The notes under the pieces: model-generated | Seen by the model: the letters and a program-made list of their open reading frames with translations, nothing else | Database searches by the model: none | What the model was told of the DNA's origin: nothing | Position numbers and translations under genes: made by a program | From: VBDM01 sp035702665 | GTDB lineage: Bacteria; Pseudomonadota; Gammaproteobacteria; Burkholderiales; SG8-39 | Direction: 5' to 3' | Length of the DNA: 64,000 nucleotides | NCBI GenBank assembly: GCA_035702665.1 | Contig: DASSQD010000080.1 | Coordinates: 8,879 to 72,878 of the forward strand | Shown here: piece after piece, positions 51,742-60,173 of the stretch | Layout: each line of letters opens with the position of its first letter | Position numbering within the stretch: position 1 is the stretch's first letter

Positions 51742-51808
51742 GGAGAAGCTGCTGCAGCCGGCGATCAGGGTAAACGCGAGGGTCGCCGCGAACCTCCCGA
51801 AACCGGAG

Positions 51809-52000
51809 TCAGACCTTGTTTTGATAGACGTAGGCCTGCTGCTTGACGTTCGATTCCTGGATGCGCTTCATCTCCTCGGAGTCGAGCTTCTTGTCCCACC
51901 ACAGCGCACGTCCTTTTTTCTGCTCCTGAACGATGTGCGGCTTCGCCTGAAGCAGCTCGCGGATCATGCGGGTGAGGTCGGATTCGTAGGGCTTGGTCAC
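51809..52000 (-). CDS. DUF3460 family small protein
   Basis: A 63-residue protein (VTKPYESDLTRMIRELLQAKP, then EQKKGRALWWDKKLD and VKQQAYVY) matching the betaproteobacterial DUF3460 family of unknown function. GTG 52000 is the likely start: a TATAAT on this strand at 52031-52026 would start transcription near 52019. A longer form through the lexA promoter is rejected. It is divergent from lexA and may share its LexA-controlled region. Confidence 0.75.
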   Translation of the reverse strand: MTKPYESDLTRMIRELLQAKPHIVQEQKKGRALWWDKKLDSEEMKRIQESNVKQQAYVYQNKV

Positions 52001-52025
52001 GGGATGGAGTCCGTAGTCCACGCAA

Positions 52026-52052
52026 ATTATACGCCCCTTGCCAAGTGGACAA
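52026..52052 (-). promoter_or_regulatory. Promoter for the DUF3460-TPR pair
   Basis: On the minus strand TATAAT at 52031-52026 and a TTGTCC-like -35 at 52052-52047 with a short 15-bp spacer. The LexA box lies just upstream (52056-52071), so LexA could also affect this promoter. Confidence 0.45.
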
Positions 52053-52071
52053 AGACTGTATATAAATACAG
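52038..52071 (+). promoter_or_regulatory. lexA promoter with a perfect LexA box
   Basis: TTGCCA (52038-52043), a 17-bp spacer, TATAAA (52061-52066). CTGT-ATATAAAT-ACAG at 52056-52071 is a perfect match to the CTGT-N8-ACAG operator of gamma/betaproteobacterial LexA and covers the -10. GGAGG at 52076-52080 is the ribosome-binding site. No second box was seen before imuA, so this operator probably controls lexA-imuA-imuB-dnaE2. Confidence 0.9.
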
Positions 52072-52084
52072 ATACGGAGGCGCC

Positions 52085-52684
52085 ATGACCGAAGATCTCA
52101 CCCCCAAGCAGCAAAAAATCCTCAACTTCGTCCGCAAATCCATCGAGAAGACCGGCTTCCCGCCCACCCGCGTCGAGATCTCCAAGGCGTTCAATTACAG
52201 CTCGGCCAACGCCGCCGAAGAGCACTTGCGCATGCTGGAGAGGAAAGGTGCGATTGAGCTCACCCCGGGCGCTTCGCGCGGCATCCGCCTCACCGAGAGC
52301 CCAGGCCTACCCCTGGTCGGCCGTGTGGCCGCCGGCAGCCCTATCCTCGCCGAGGAACACATCGAGCGGCGCTGCCAGGTCGACCCTGCCCTGTTCCAGC
52401 CGCGTGCCGACTACTTGCTGAAGGTCCGCGGCATGAGCATGCGCGACGCAGGCATACTCGACGGCGACCTGCTCGCCGTGCACCGCACACGCGAGGCACG
52501 CACCGGCCAGATCGTGGTGGCGCGTCTGCACGACGAGGTCACGGTGAAGCGCTTGCGCCGCCGTGGCAATGTCGTTGAGCTGCTCCCGGAGAACCCCGAA
52601 TTCAAGCCCATCGCCGTCGATCCGGGCGCAGACGATTTCGTCATCGAAGGTCTGGGCGTCGGCGTCATCCGCAGACCTCTTTGA
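52085..52684 (+). CDS. lexA: LexA repressor
   Basis: A 199-residue SOS repressor. The winged helix-turn-helix region is FPPTRVEISKAFNYSSANAAEEHLRMLERKG. Autocleavage elements are present: the A83-G84 bond (VAAGSP), nucleophile S118 (GMSM) and K155 (EVTVKRL). The start at 52085 is fixed by GGAGG and the LexA box. Autorepression is expected from the box in its own promoter. imuA follows after 33 bp. Confidence 0.97.
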   Translation: MTEDLTPKQQKILNFVRKSIEKTGFPPTRVEISKAFNYSSANAAEEHLRMLERKGAIELTPGASRGIRLTESPGLPLVGRVAAGSPILAEEHIERRCQVDPALFQPRADYLLKVRGMSMRDAGILDGDLLAVHRTREARTGQIVVARLHDEVTVKRLRRRGNVVELLPENPEFKPIAVDPGADDFVIEGLGVGVIRRPL

Positions 52685-52717
52685 CGTTCGCAAGGGTTTT
52701 TCTGCAGGTCGCGATCC

Positions 52718-53431
52718 GTGGTAGGTACGTCTTTTCCTGCTCTCCTAGATCGCCCCGACATCTGGCGCGGTGACAGCCTGAACCGAGTCGGTGCGAGCGC
52801 CGTCTCAAGCGGAATTCCCGAGTTAGATGCAGTGATTCCAGGCGGCGGCTGGCCCGCCGGGATGCTGACCGAGATCCTGCCCGCGCACGAAGGCATCGGT
52901 GAGCTTCGCCTGCTCGGACCCACGCTCGCCGCCCTGTCGCAGGGCGGATTGCGGCTCGCCTGGATCGCTCCGCCTCACCTGCCCTACGCTCCGGCGCTCG
53001 TCGCCGCAGGCATCGACATCGCCAAGCTCGTCATCGTGCGCACCGCCTCGCACAAGGAGAAGCTGTGGGCGGCCGAGCAGGCGCTCGCGTCGAATGCCTG
53101 CGGCGCAGTGCTCGCTTGGCTGGGAGGAGCGAAGTACGCCGAGCTGAGGAGACTGCAGATCGCAGCAGAGGGCGGGCAGGCTCCCGCCTTCCTGTTCAGG
53201 CCTTCGGAGGTCGCCTCCGAATCTTCACCGGCGGCGCTGCGCATCGCACTCGGAACTTCGGGCGGCGGTCTCGCGGTGGATGTATTCAAGCGCCGCGGCA
53301 TACCCCTCACCTACCCCGTTCTGCTCCCGGCGATGCCGCTCGCCGTGCGCGGCAGGAGCCTTCATGTGGATCGCCATCCGGCTGCCGCAGCTACCGCTCG
53401 AGATTTTCCTGCGCGGCTCGTCCACGCCTGA
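52718..53431 (+). CDS. imuA: Translesion synthesis-associated protein ImuA
   Basis: A 237-residue RecA/SulA-like protein (SSGIPELDAVIPGGGWPAGMLTEI at the start) that links the mutasome to RecA filaments in characterised systems. The central segment GIGELRLLGPTLAALSQGG and the C-terminal FKRRGIPLTYPVLLPAMP are typical. The start is GTG 52718. It overlaps imuB by 68 bases. It is part of the SOS-inducible cassette behind lexA. Confidence 0.9.
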   Translation: MVGTSFPALLDRPDIWRGDSLNRVGASAVSSGIPELDAVIPGGGWPAGMLTEILPAHEGIGELRLLGPTLAALSQGGLRLAWIAPPHLPYAPALVAAGIDIAKLVIVRTASHKEKLWAAEQALASNACGAVLAWLGGAKYAELRRLQIAAEGGQAPAFLFRPSEVASESSPAALRIALGTSGGGLAVDVFKRRGIPLTYPVLLPAMPLAVRGRSLHVDRHPAAAATARDFPARLVHA

Positions 53432-54782
53432 GCCTTTCGCCCTCGAAGAGCGGCACCGGGTCTTTGCCTGTGACCGCAAGGCCGGAGCGCGCGGCGTACG
53501 CCCCGGCATGGCCGTTTCCGCGGCGCTCGCCCTGGCACCCGGCTTGCGCCTCGCGCAGCGCGACCCCGCCGCCGAGACCGAAGCGCTGCTCGGGCTGGCC
53601 GGGTGGGCGGCGCAGTTCACCCCCGGTGTGGCGCTGGAGTTTCCCGATACGGTGCTGCTCGAGATCGCCGGCAGCCTCAAGCTTTTCGGCGGCCTTGCGC
53701 CGTTCCTCGGACGCCTGCGTCGGGAGCTGACCCAGATGGGCTGGAGCGCGACCCTCGCGGGCGCGCCTACGCCGCGCGCGGCTTCTTGGCTGGCCTTCGC
53801 CGGAGGCGAGCGCTTCGTCGATTCCGCGGCCGAGCTCGAACCGACGCTGTCGGCGCTGTCCGTTGCAGTTCTGCGCTGCGACGGCGAGACGCTGGAGGCG
53901 CTCGGCGCGATCGGGGTGTGCACGGTCGGCGAGCTTCTCGCGCTGCCGCGCGGAGGGGTGGCGCGGCGCTTCGGGCAGAGGCTGCTCGATGTCCTCGACC
54001 GGGCGCTCGGGAAACTTCCCGATCCGCGGAATTTCTTCGTCCCACCGGCCCGGTTCAGGGCGGCGCTGGAGCTTCCTGCGGAAATCATCCAGGCCGAGGC
54101 GCTGCTGTTCGCCGCCAAGCGGCTGATCGTCCAGCTCGCGGGATTTCTCGTCGCGCGCTCGGGCGGCGCGCAGCGCCTCGTCTTCCGCCTGAGGCACCGC
54201 GACCGCGCCGCGACCGAGGTCGCGATCGGGCTGGTTGCGCCTTCGCGCGACGCCGAGCACTTCACGCTGCTCGCGCGCGAGCGCTTCTCCAGTCTTGCGC
54301 TCGTCGGAGGGGTGCGCGAGATCGCCCTGGAAGTCGAGGACGTGGCGTCGCTCCCCGGCCGCAACCTCGGCCTCCTGCTCGAGCAAGGCAAGCCTCAGGG
54401 CGACTGGGAGCGCCTCTTCGAGCGGCTGCGCGCGCGGCTCGGCGCCGAAGCCGTGGGCGGTATCGCTGTTCGGCCCGAGCATCGTCCGGAGCTCGCCAGC
54501 GTGGCGGCTGATCACGCTGCGGGCCAAGCACAACCGGAATTCGGCGAGCGCCCGCTGTGGCTGCTCGATCGTCCCAGGCCGCTCGCGGAGATCGGCGCGA
54601 GGCCCCACCACGAAGGGCCGCTCGATCTGCTCTCCGGTCCCGAGCGCATCGAGTCCGGCTGGTGGGACGGGAACGAGGTCGCGCGCGACTATTTCATTGC
54701 CCGTATGCAGAACGAGGCGCTGGTGTGGATCTATCGCGAGCGCGGCGGAGGGGGCTGGTACCTGCACGGCTTGTTCGCCTGA
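53364..54782 (+). CDS. imuB: Y-family polymerase-like protein ImuB
   Basis: A 472-residue Y-family homologue (MWIAIRLPQLPLEIFLRG start). The acidic catalytic residues of active Y-family polymerases are replaced (LLEIAGSLKLFGG instead of an SIDE motif), as known for ImuB, which acts as an adaptor between the beta clamp and DnaE2. The C-terminal ending GGGWYLHGLFA is characteristic. I chose ATG 53364; the upstream in-frame extension is not homologous. It is followed one base later by dnaE2. Confidence 0.93.
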   Translation: MWIAIRLPQLPLEIFLRGSSTPEPFALEERHRVFACDRKAGARGVRPGMAVSAALALAPGLRLAQRDPAAETEALLGLAGWAAQFTPGVALEFPDTVLLEIAGSLKLFGGLAPFLGRLRRELTQMGWSATLAGAPTPRAASWLAFAGGERFVDSAAELEPTLSALSVAVLRCDGETLEALGAIGVCTVGELLALPRGGVARRFGQRLLDVLDRALGKLPDPRNFFVPPARFRAALELPAEIIQAEALLFAAKRLIVQLAGFLVARSGGAQRLVFRLRHRDRAATEVAIGLVAPSRDAEHFTLLARERFSSLALVGGVREIALEVEDVASLPGRNLGLLLEQGKPQGDWERLFERLRARLGAEAVGGIAVRPEHRPELASVAADHAAGQAQPEFGERPLWLLDRPRPLAEIGARPHHEGPLDLLSGPERIESGWWDGNEVARDYFIARMQNEALVWIYRERGGGGWYLHGLFA

Positions 54783-54783
54783 G

Positions 54784-57700
54784 ATGTACTCGCCTCTCCC
54801 TGTTTACGCCGAGCTGCATTGCCTTTCCAATTTCACCTTTCTTCGCGGCGCCTCGCATCCCGAGGAGCTGGTGCAGCGCGCTTCGGCGCTCGGCTACTCG
54901 GCTCTTGCGCTGACCGATGAATGTTCGCTCGCGGGCGTCGTGCGCGCCCATGTCGCCGCGAAGGACAGGCTGACGCTCATCGTCGGCTCGGAGATACGGC
55001 TGCAGGACGGGCCAAAGCTCGTGCTGCTCGCGACCGACCGCGACAGCTACGGCCACCTCTCCGCGCTCATCACCCGCGGTCGGATCGGGAGCAGGAAAGG
55101 CAGCTACTCCCTCAGTCGCGCTGATCTCGGCGATTTACCGGGGTGCCTTGTCCTATTCATTCCCGACGGCGAGCACGACGCCGAGCACGCGCACCTCGTC
55201 GCCGAGCGCTTCCCCGGCCGCGCCTGGATCGCCGCGGAGTTGCTGTGCGGGCCGGACGACAGGGCGCGTCTCGGCGAGTTGCGCGAGCTGAGCAAGCATT
55301 CTGGCCTCCCGCTCGTCGCCTCGGGCGACGTACACATGCACCTGCGCTCGCGCCGGGCCTTGCAGGACACGCTGACCGCGATCCGCCTGCGTACACCGGT
55401 TCGCGCCTGCGGTCACGCCCTTCACCCCAACGCCGAGCGCCACCTGCGGCTGCGCATGCGCCTCGCGCAGATCTACCCCCCCGAACTCCTCTCGGAAACG
55501 GTGGCGATCGCCGCGCGGTGTCGTTTCTCGCTCGGCGAGCTGCGCTATGAGTACCCCGAGGAACTGGTCCCCGAGGGCGAGACTCCGGCGAGCTGGCTGC
55601 GCAAGCTCGCCGAGGAAGGATTGCAAAGGCGCTTTCCCGGGGGCGTCTCGAAAGAAATCCGGAATACCGTCGAGCGCGAGCTGGCGCTTATCGCCGAGCT
55701 GCGCTACGAACCCTTCTTTCTCACCGTGCACGACGTGGTCCGGTTCGCCCGCGGCGAGGGCATCCTGTGCCAAGGTCGAGGCTCGGCGGCCAACTCGGCC
55801 GTGTGCTACGCCCTGGGGGTCACCGAGGTCAACCCGGCGAAGCAGGAGCTGCTGTTCGAGCGCTTCCTGTCAAAGGAGCGCAACGAGCCGCCCGACATCG
55901 ACGTCGACTTCGAGCACCAGCGGCGCGAGGAGGTCATCCAGTACATCTACGAAAAGTACGGGCGCGACCGCGCCGCGCTGGCGGCCACGCTGATCACCTA
56001 CCGTCCCAAGAGCGCGCTGCGCGACGTCGGAAAGGCGCTGGACCTCGATCCGCGGCAGGTGGACGCCATCGCCAAGTCGATCGCCTGGTGGGATGACCGC
56101 AGGGATCTCGCGCTGCGCCTGCGCGAGGCCGGCTTCGATCCGGGGAGTCCGGTGATGCGCCGCCTGATGGCGCTCTCTCACGCCCTCCTTGGATTTCCGC
56201 GCCACCTGTCGCAGCACGTCGGCGGCTTCGTGATCTCGCGAGGGGCCCTGGCGCAGCTGGTGCCGATCGAGAAGGCCGCCATGCCCGCGCGCAGTGTCAT
56301 CCAGTGGGACAAGGACGACTTGGAGAGCCTGGGACTGCTCAAGGTCGACGTGCTGGCGCTCGGCATGCTCTCCGCGATCCGGCGCGCGCTCGCCCTCGTC
56401 AACGCGCGGCGCGGGGGCACTATCACCATGGACACGCTGCTCCTGGAGGAGGATCCGGCGGTCTATGAGATGATCCGCCACGCCGACACGATAGGCGTGT
56501 TCCAGATCGAGTCGCGCGCACAGATGAGCATGCTGCCGCGTCTCGGGCCCAAGAATTTCTACGACCTGGTGATCGAGATCGCGATCGTGCGGCCCGGGCC
56601 GATCCAGGGCGACATGGTGCATCCTTATCTGCGGCGGCGCTCGGGCGCGGAGCCGATCGACTATCCGAACGCGGCGGTGGAGAAAGTGCTCGAGCGCACG
56701 CTCGGCGTGCCGATCTTCCAGGAGCAGGTGATGCAGCTCGCGGTGGTAGCTGCGGGCTTCACCCCCGGCGAGGCCGACCAGTTGCGCCGCGCCATGGCCG
56801 CATGGAAGCGTAAGGGCGGCCTCGAGCCCTTCCAGAAAAAGCTTGCCGATGGGATGCGTGCCAACGGTATCCCAGCGGCGTTCGCCGACCGCATCTACCG
56901 GCAGATCCTCGGCTTCGGCGAGTACGGCTTTCCCGAGTCGCACTCGGTGAGTTTCGCCCTGCTCGCCTACGTTTCCGCCTGGCTCAAGCGCCACGAGCCG
57001 GCCGCATTCCTCGTGGCGCTCCTCAACAGCCAGCCGATGGGGTTCTACTCGCCTTCGCAATTGGTGCAGGATGCGCGCCGCCACGGCGTCGAAGTGCGGC
57101 CGATCGACGTCACCGCGAGCGAATGGGAGTGCACGCTCGAGGTTGCCGCGGTGCGCCTCGGTTTACACATGGTGCACGGTTTCTCCGAAGCGGCGGGAAA
57201 GCGCGTCGTCGAGGCGCGCGCGCGAGGGGTACTGGAGTCCGTGGAAGACCTGGCGCACCGCGCCGCGCTCGACCGCGGCGACCTGAGGTGCCTCGCCGCG
57301 GCAGGCGCGCTGGCGCCCCTCGCAGGACACAGGCGTCAGGCGCACTGGTCGGTCGCGGGCGTCGCCGCCGGAACCCACATCCTGAGCGGCGCGCCGGCCG
57401 CGGAAAGTCGGCCGGTGCTGCCGCCGCCTACCGAGGGAGAGACTCTCCTCGCCGACTACGCGAGCACGGGCCTGACGCTCGGGCGCCATCCGCTCGCGCT
57501 GCTGCGTGCGCGACTTGCCCGCATGCACTTCGCCACCGCCGACGAGCTCAAGCGGCTGCCGAGCGGGGCCCCGGCGCGCGCGGCGGGCATCGTCACCGGC
57601 CGCCAGCGCCCCGGAACCGCCTCGGGCACGGTATTCGTCACGCTCGAAGACGAGACCGGCTGCGTCAACGTGATCGTCTGGCCGCGTTTGATCGAGCGCC

Positions 57701-57849
57701 AGCGGCGCGAGCTGCTGGGCTCGAGGCTGATGGGAGTCGAGGGAACGCTGGAGCGCGAAGGCGAGGTGATGCACCTCATCGCGAAGCGGCTCGTCGACCA
57801 CAGCGACCTGATTGGGTCGCTCGAGGTCGAATCACGGGATTTTCACTGA
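54784..57849 (+). CDS. dnaE2: Error-prone DNA polymerase DnaE2
   Basis: A 1021-residue C-family polymerase that does mutagenic translesion synthesis with ImuA/ImuB. The N-terminal PHP domain opens YAELHCLSNFTFLRGASHPEE. The catalytic acidic motif PPDIDVDFEHQRR, GFPRHLSQHVGGFVIS, and a C-terminal OB fold (TVFVTLEDETGCVNVIVWPR) follow. The start at 54784 excludes a long extension that is only imuB in another frame. The 3' end overlaps cfa by 7 bases. Confidence 0.95.
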   Translation: MYSPLPVYAELHCLSNFTFLRGASHPEELVQRASALGYSALALTDECSLAGVVRAHVAAKDRLTLIVGSEIRLQDGPKLVLLATDRDSYGHLSALITRGRIGSRKGSYSLSRADLGDLPGCLVLFIPDGEHDAEHAHLVAERFPGRAWIAAELLCGPDDRARLGELRELSKHSGLPLVASGDVHMHLRSRRALQDTLTAIRLRTPVRACGHALHPNAERHLRLRMRLAQIYPPELLSETVAIAARCRFSLGELRYEYPEELVPEGETPASWLRKLAEEGLQRRFPGGVSKEIRNTVERELALIAELRYEPFFLTVHDVVRFARGEGILCQGRGSAANSAVCYALGVTEVNPAKQELLFERFLSKERNEPPDIDVDFEHQRREEVIQYIYEKYGRDRAALAATLITYRPKSALRDVGKALDLDPRQVDAIAKSIAWWDDRRDLALRLREAGFDPGSPVMRRLMALSHALLGFPRHLSQHVGGFVISRGALAQLVPIEKAAMPARSVIQWDKDDLESLGLLKVDVLALGMLSAIRRALALVNARRGGTITMDTLLLEEDPAVYEMIRHADTIGVFQIESRAQMSMLPRLGPKNFYDLVIEIAIVRPGPIQGDMVHPYLRRRSGAEPIDYPNAAVEKVLERTLGVPIFQEQVMQLAVVAAGFTPGEADQLRRAMAAWKRKGGLEPFQKKLADGMRANGIPAAFADRIYRQILGFGEYGFPESHSVSFALLAYVSAWLKRHEPAAFLVALLNSQPMGFYSPSQLVQDARRHGVEVRPIDVTASEWECTLEVAAVRLGLHMVHGFSEAAGKRVVEARARGVLESVEDLAHRAALDRGDLRCLAAAGALAPLAGHRRQAHWSVAGVAAGTHILSGAPAAESRPVLPPPTEGETLLADYASTGLTLGRHPLALLRARLARMHFATADELKRLPSGAPARAAGIVTGRQRPGTASGTVFVTLEDETGCVNVIVWPRLIERQRRELLGSRLMGVEGTLEREGEVMHLIAKRLVDHSDLIGSLEVESRDFH

Positions 57850-59057
57850 CCCTGAGGGCCGCCGTACATGTAGTCGCGCGTGAACGGAAGCGGATTCGAC
57901 GCCGCGCCGTCCTTGCGCGCCAGCACCTGGTAGATGTTCATCCACTCGTTTGCGAACCCGTGCGCGCAGCCGGCTAGGTAGATCTGCCAGATGCGGTAGC
58001 GCTTTTCCCCTGCCGACGCGACCGCGCGCTCGCGGTTCTGCTCCAAGCGCCTCGCCCATTCCAGGCAGGTGCGCGCGTAATGCCGCCGCAGCGACTCGAT
58101 GTCGGTGGCTTCGAGGCCCGCGCGCGCCATTTCGCGCAGCACGAGCGATAGGTGCGGGAGCTCGCCGTGCGGGAACACGTAGCGGTTGATGAATTCTCCG
58201 GCGCCCAGTCCAACCCAGTTGCTGTCCGGGTCGGAAGCCGTGATGCCGTGGTTCAGGACCAGTCCGTTCTCGGCGAGCAGCGAGCGGACCTTTTCGAAAT
58301 ATCGCTTCAAGTGCTTCAGCCCGACGTGCTCGAACATGCCGACGCTCGCGATCTTGTCGTAGGCGCCCTCCCCCGGGATCTCGCGATAGTCCTGGAGGCG
58401 CACCTCGCAGCGGCCTTCCAGACCCTCTTCGCGGATGCGCCTCGAAGCATGCTCGAACTGGTTGCGGCTGAGGGTGACGCCCGTGGCGCGGGCCCCGTAC
58501 TTCTTTGCCGCGCGCAGGATCAGTGCGCCCCAACCGCAGCCGATGTCGAGCAAACGCTCGCCGGGCTTGAGCATGAGCTTGCCGAGGATATGGTCGAGCT
58601 TCTGTTCCTGGGCCAGCTCCAGCGAGTCCGATTCGTTCCGGAAATAGGCGCACGAATAGACCAGATTGCGGTCCAGCCACAGAGAATAGAAGTCGTTCGA
58701 GACGTCGTAGTGATACTGGATCGCCTCGCGGTCGCCCCGTTTGGTGTGCCGGAACACGCGGTGCAGGCCCCGCCGCCCGCGCGAGGCGGCGCCCCGCGCG
58801 AGGCCCTCGGCCGCCCTGAACACGTCGAGGATCGGTCCCTCGACGCGGAGGTGGCCCTCGACGTAGGCGTAGCCGAGCTTCATCAGGTCGGGGGAGATCA
58901 GGAACCTCAGGGCCGACGGGCTGGTCACTCCTATCTTGACCGTCGGTTCGCTCGCGAAGTCGAAGGTGCGGCCGTTCCACAGCTCGAGGCGGAGCGGGAT
59001 GGTCGTGGTCGTCTTGAGCTTCGCGATCAGGCGCTCGATGCGGCGTTCTACGAACAT
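57843..59057 (-). CDS. cfa: Cyclopropane-fatty-acyl-phospholipid synthase
   Basis: A 404-residue SAM-dependent enzyme that cyclopropanates unsaturated membrane lipids. The SAM motif DIGCGWGALILRAAKKYG, the HYDVSNDFYSLWLD segment, VGMFEHVGLKHLKRYF and GEFINRYVFPHGELP are all family marks. I start at ATG 59057 (MFVERRIERLIAKL); a longer form runs into the tctC promoter side. As it consumes SAM to SAH, it has no direct link to the methylthio route. Confidence 0.93.
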   Translation of the reverse strand: MFVERRIERLIAKLKTTTTIPLRLELWNGRTFDFASEPTVKIGVTSPSALRFLISPDLMKLGYAYVEGHLRVEGPILDVFRAAEGLARGAASRGRRGLHRVFRHTKRGDREAIQYHYDVSNDFYSLWLDRNLVYSCAYFRNESDSLELAQEQKLDHILGKLMLKPGERLLDIGCGWGALILRAAKKYGARATGVTLSRNQFEHASRRIREEGLEGRCEVRLQDYREIPGEGAYDKIASVGMFEHVGLKHLKRYFEKVRSLLAENGLVLNHGITASDPDSNWVGLGAGEFINRYVFPHGELPHLSLVLREMARAGLEATDIESLRRHYARTCLEWARRLEQNRERAVASAGEKRYRIWQIYLAGCAHGFANEWMNIYQVLARKDGAASNPLPFTRDYMYGGPQGQ

Positions 59058-59139
59058 GTCTTTTGGGGCACGATGATTTTTCCCGGACCGGCGAATATCA
59101 TAGCATCGGGTGCCTGTTGCATTTTCGCCGGAGGGTTTC

Positions 59140-60108
59140 ATGAGTTTCGGTCGGCTTCGTCATTGGATCGTGGTGGTCCTCGCGACGTTCCTCTCCCTTT
59201 CTGCCTGGGCTCAATACCCCACCCGGCCGATCAAGCTGATCGTCCCCATCCCGCCCGGGGGCGCCCCGGACATCTCCGCGCGCGTCGTCGGGCAGCGGCT
59301 CGCCGAGCTCGTTGGCCAGCCGGTGGTCGTGGAGAACAGGCCCGGCTCGAACGGCAACATCGCCATGGATCTGGTCGCCAAGTCGCCGGCCGACGGCTAC
59401 ACCCTCGGGCTGCTGGCCGACAGCATGATCACGATCAATCCGCACATCTATAGGGAAATGCCCATCGACACCGTCAAGGATCTCGCTCCGGTCGCCTCGG
59501 TCGTGTCGAACCAGTGGGTGCTCTCTGTCAATCCCTCGGTCCCGGTCAAGGACTTCAAGGCGTTCATCGAGTACGCGCGCACGGCCAAGCCGCCCCTCGC
59601 CTACGCCTCGGGCGGCAACGGCAGCATTCATCAGCTCGCCATGGAGATGCTGAAGCAGCGGGCGGGCATCAATCTCATCCACGTGCCCTACAAGGGCGGC
59701 GCGCCCGCCACGACGGCAACAGTGTCGGGCGAGGTCGCCGCGATGTTCTCGGGCACGTCTTCCGCGGCGCAAATCAGATCCGGCCGGCTGCGCGCCCTCG
59801 CGGTGACCGGCCTGCACCGCTCGTCGATCTTTCCGGAGTTGCCGACGATCGCCGAGTTCTATCCTGGCTACGAGGTCACGATCTGGCTGGGCCTGTTCGC
59901 CGCCGCCGGCACGCCCGAGCCGGTGCTCGCGAGCCTGCACGCGGAGGTGAACAAGCTGCTCGCCGAGCCGGAAACGAAGAGGAAGCTCAACGCCGCAGGG
60001 GGCCTCGAGCCCTACATCACTACGCCCGCCGAGTTCGCTGACCTGATCCGCCGCGACTACGACAAGTACGGCAAAATTGTCAAGAGCGTGGGCGTCAAGG
60101 TCGACTAA
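59140..60108 (+). CDS. TctC (Bug) family tripartite tricarboxylate transporter binding protein
   Basis: A 322-residue secreted binding protein with signal peptide ending LSAWA-Q. Family segments are YPTRPIKLIVPIPPGGAPDISAR, NRPGSNGNIAMDLVAKSPADGYTL, HVPYKGGAP and GRLRALAVTG. The start is ATG 59140 after GGAGGG. No tctA or tctB membrane genes are adjacent, so it is one of the orphan Bug proteins abundant in Burkholderiales. The ligand is unknown, probably a carboxylate. Confidence 0.9.
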   Translation: MSFGRLRHWIVVVLATFLSLSAWAQYPTRPIKLIVPIPPGGAPDISARVVGQRLAELVGQPVVVENRPGSNGNIAMDLVAKSPADGYTLGLLADSMITINPHIYREMPIDTVKDLAPVASVVSNQWVLSVNPSVPVKDFKAFIEYARTAKPPLAYASGGNGSIHQLAMEMLKQRAGINLIHVPYKGGAPATTATVSGEVAAMFSGTSSAAQIRSGRLRALAVTGLHRSSIFPELPTIAEFYPGYEVTIWLGLFAAAGTPEPVLASLHAEVNKLLAEPETKRKLNAAGGLEPYITTPAEFADLIRRDYDKYGKIVKSVGVKVD

Positions 60109-60131
60109 GCAATCGAGTGTTAGGTTCGGCG

Positions 60132-60152
60132 AGACTGATATAGAATCGGTCT
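60132..60152. repeat. Inverted repeat upstream of the ABC transporter
   Basis: AGACTGAT, loop ATAGA, ATCGGTCT (8-bp arms, one G-T mismatch) between tctC and the binding-protein gene, 21 bp before the GTG. It could be an operator or a weak hairpin; no regulator gene is nearby. Confidence 0.4.
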
Positions 60153-60173
60153 AATTTCTTGCGAGGAGGGAAA

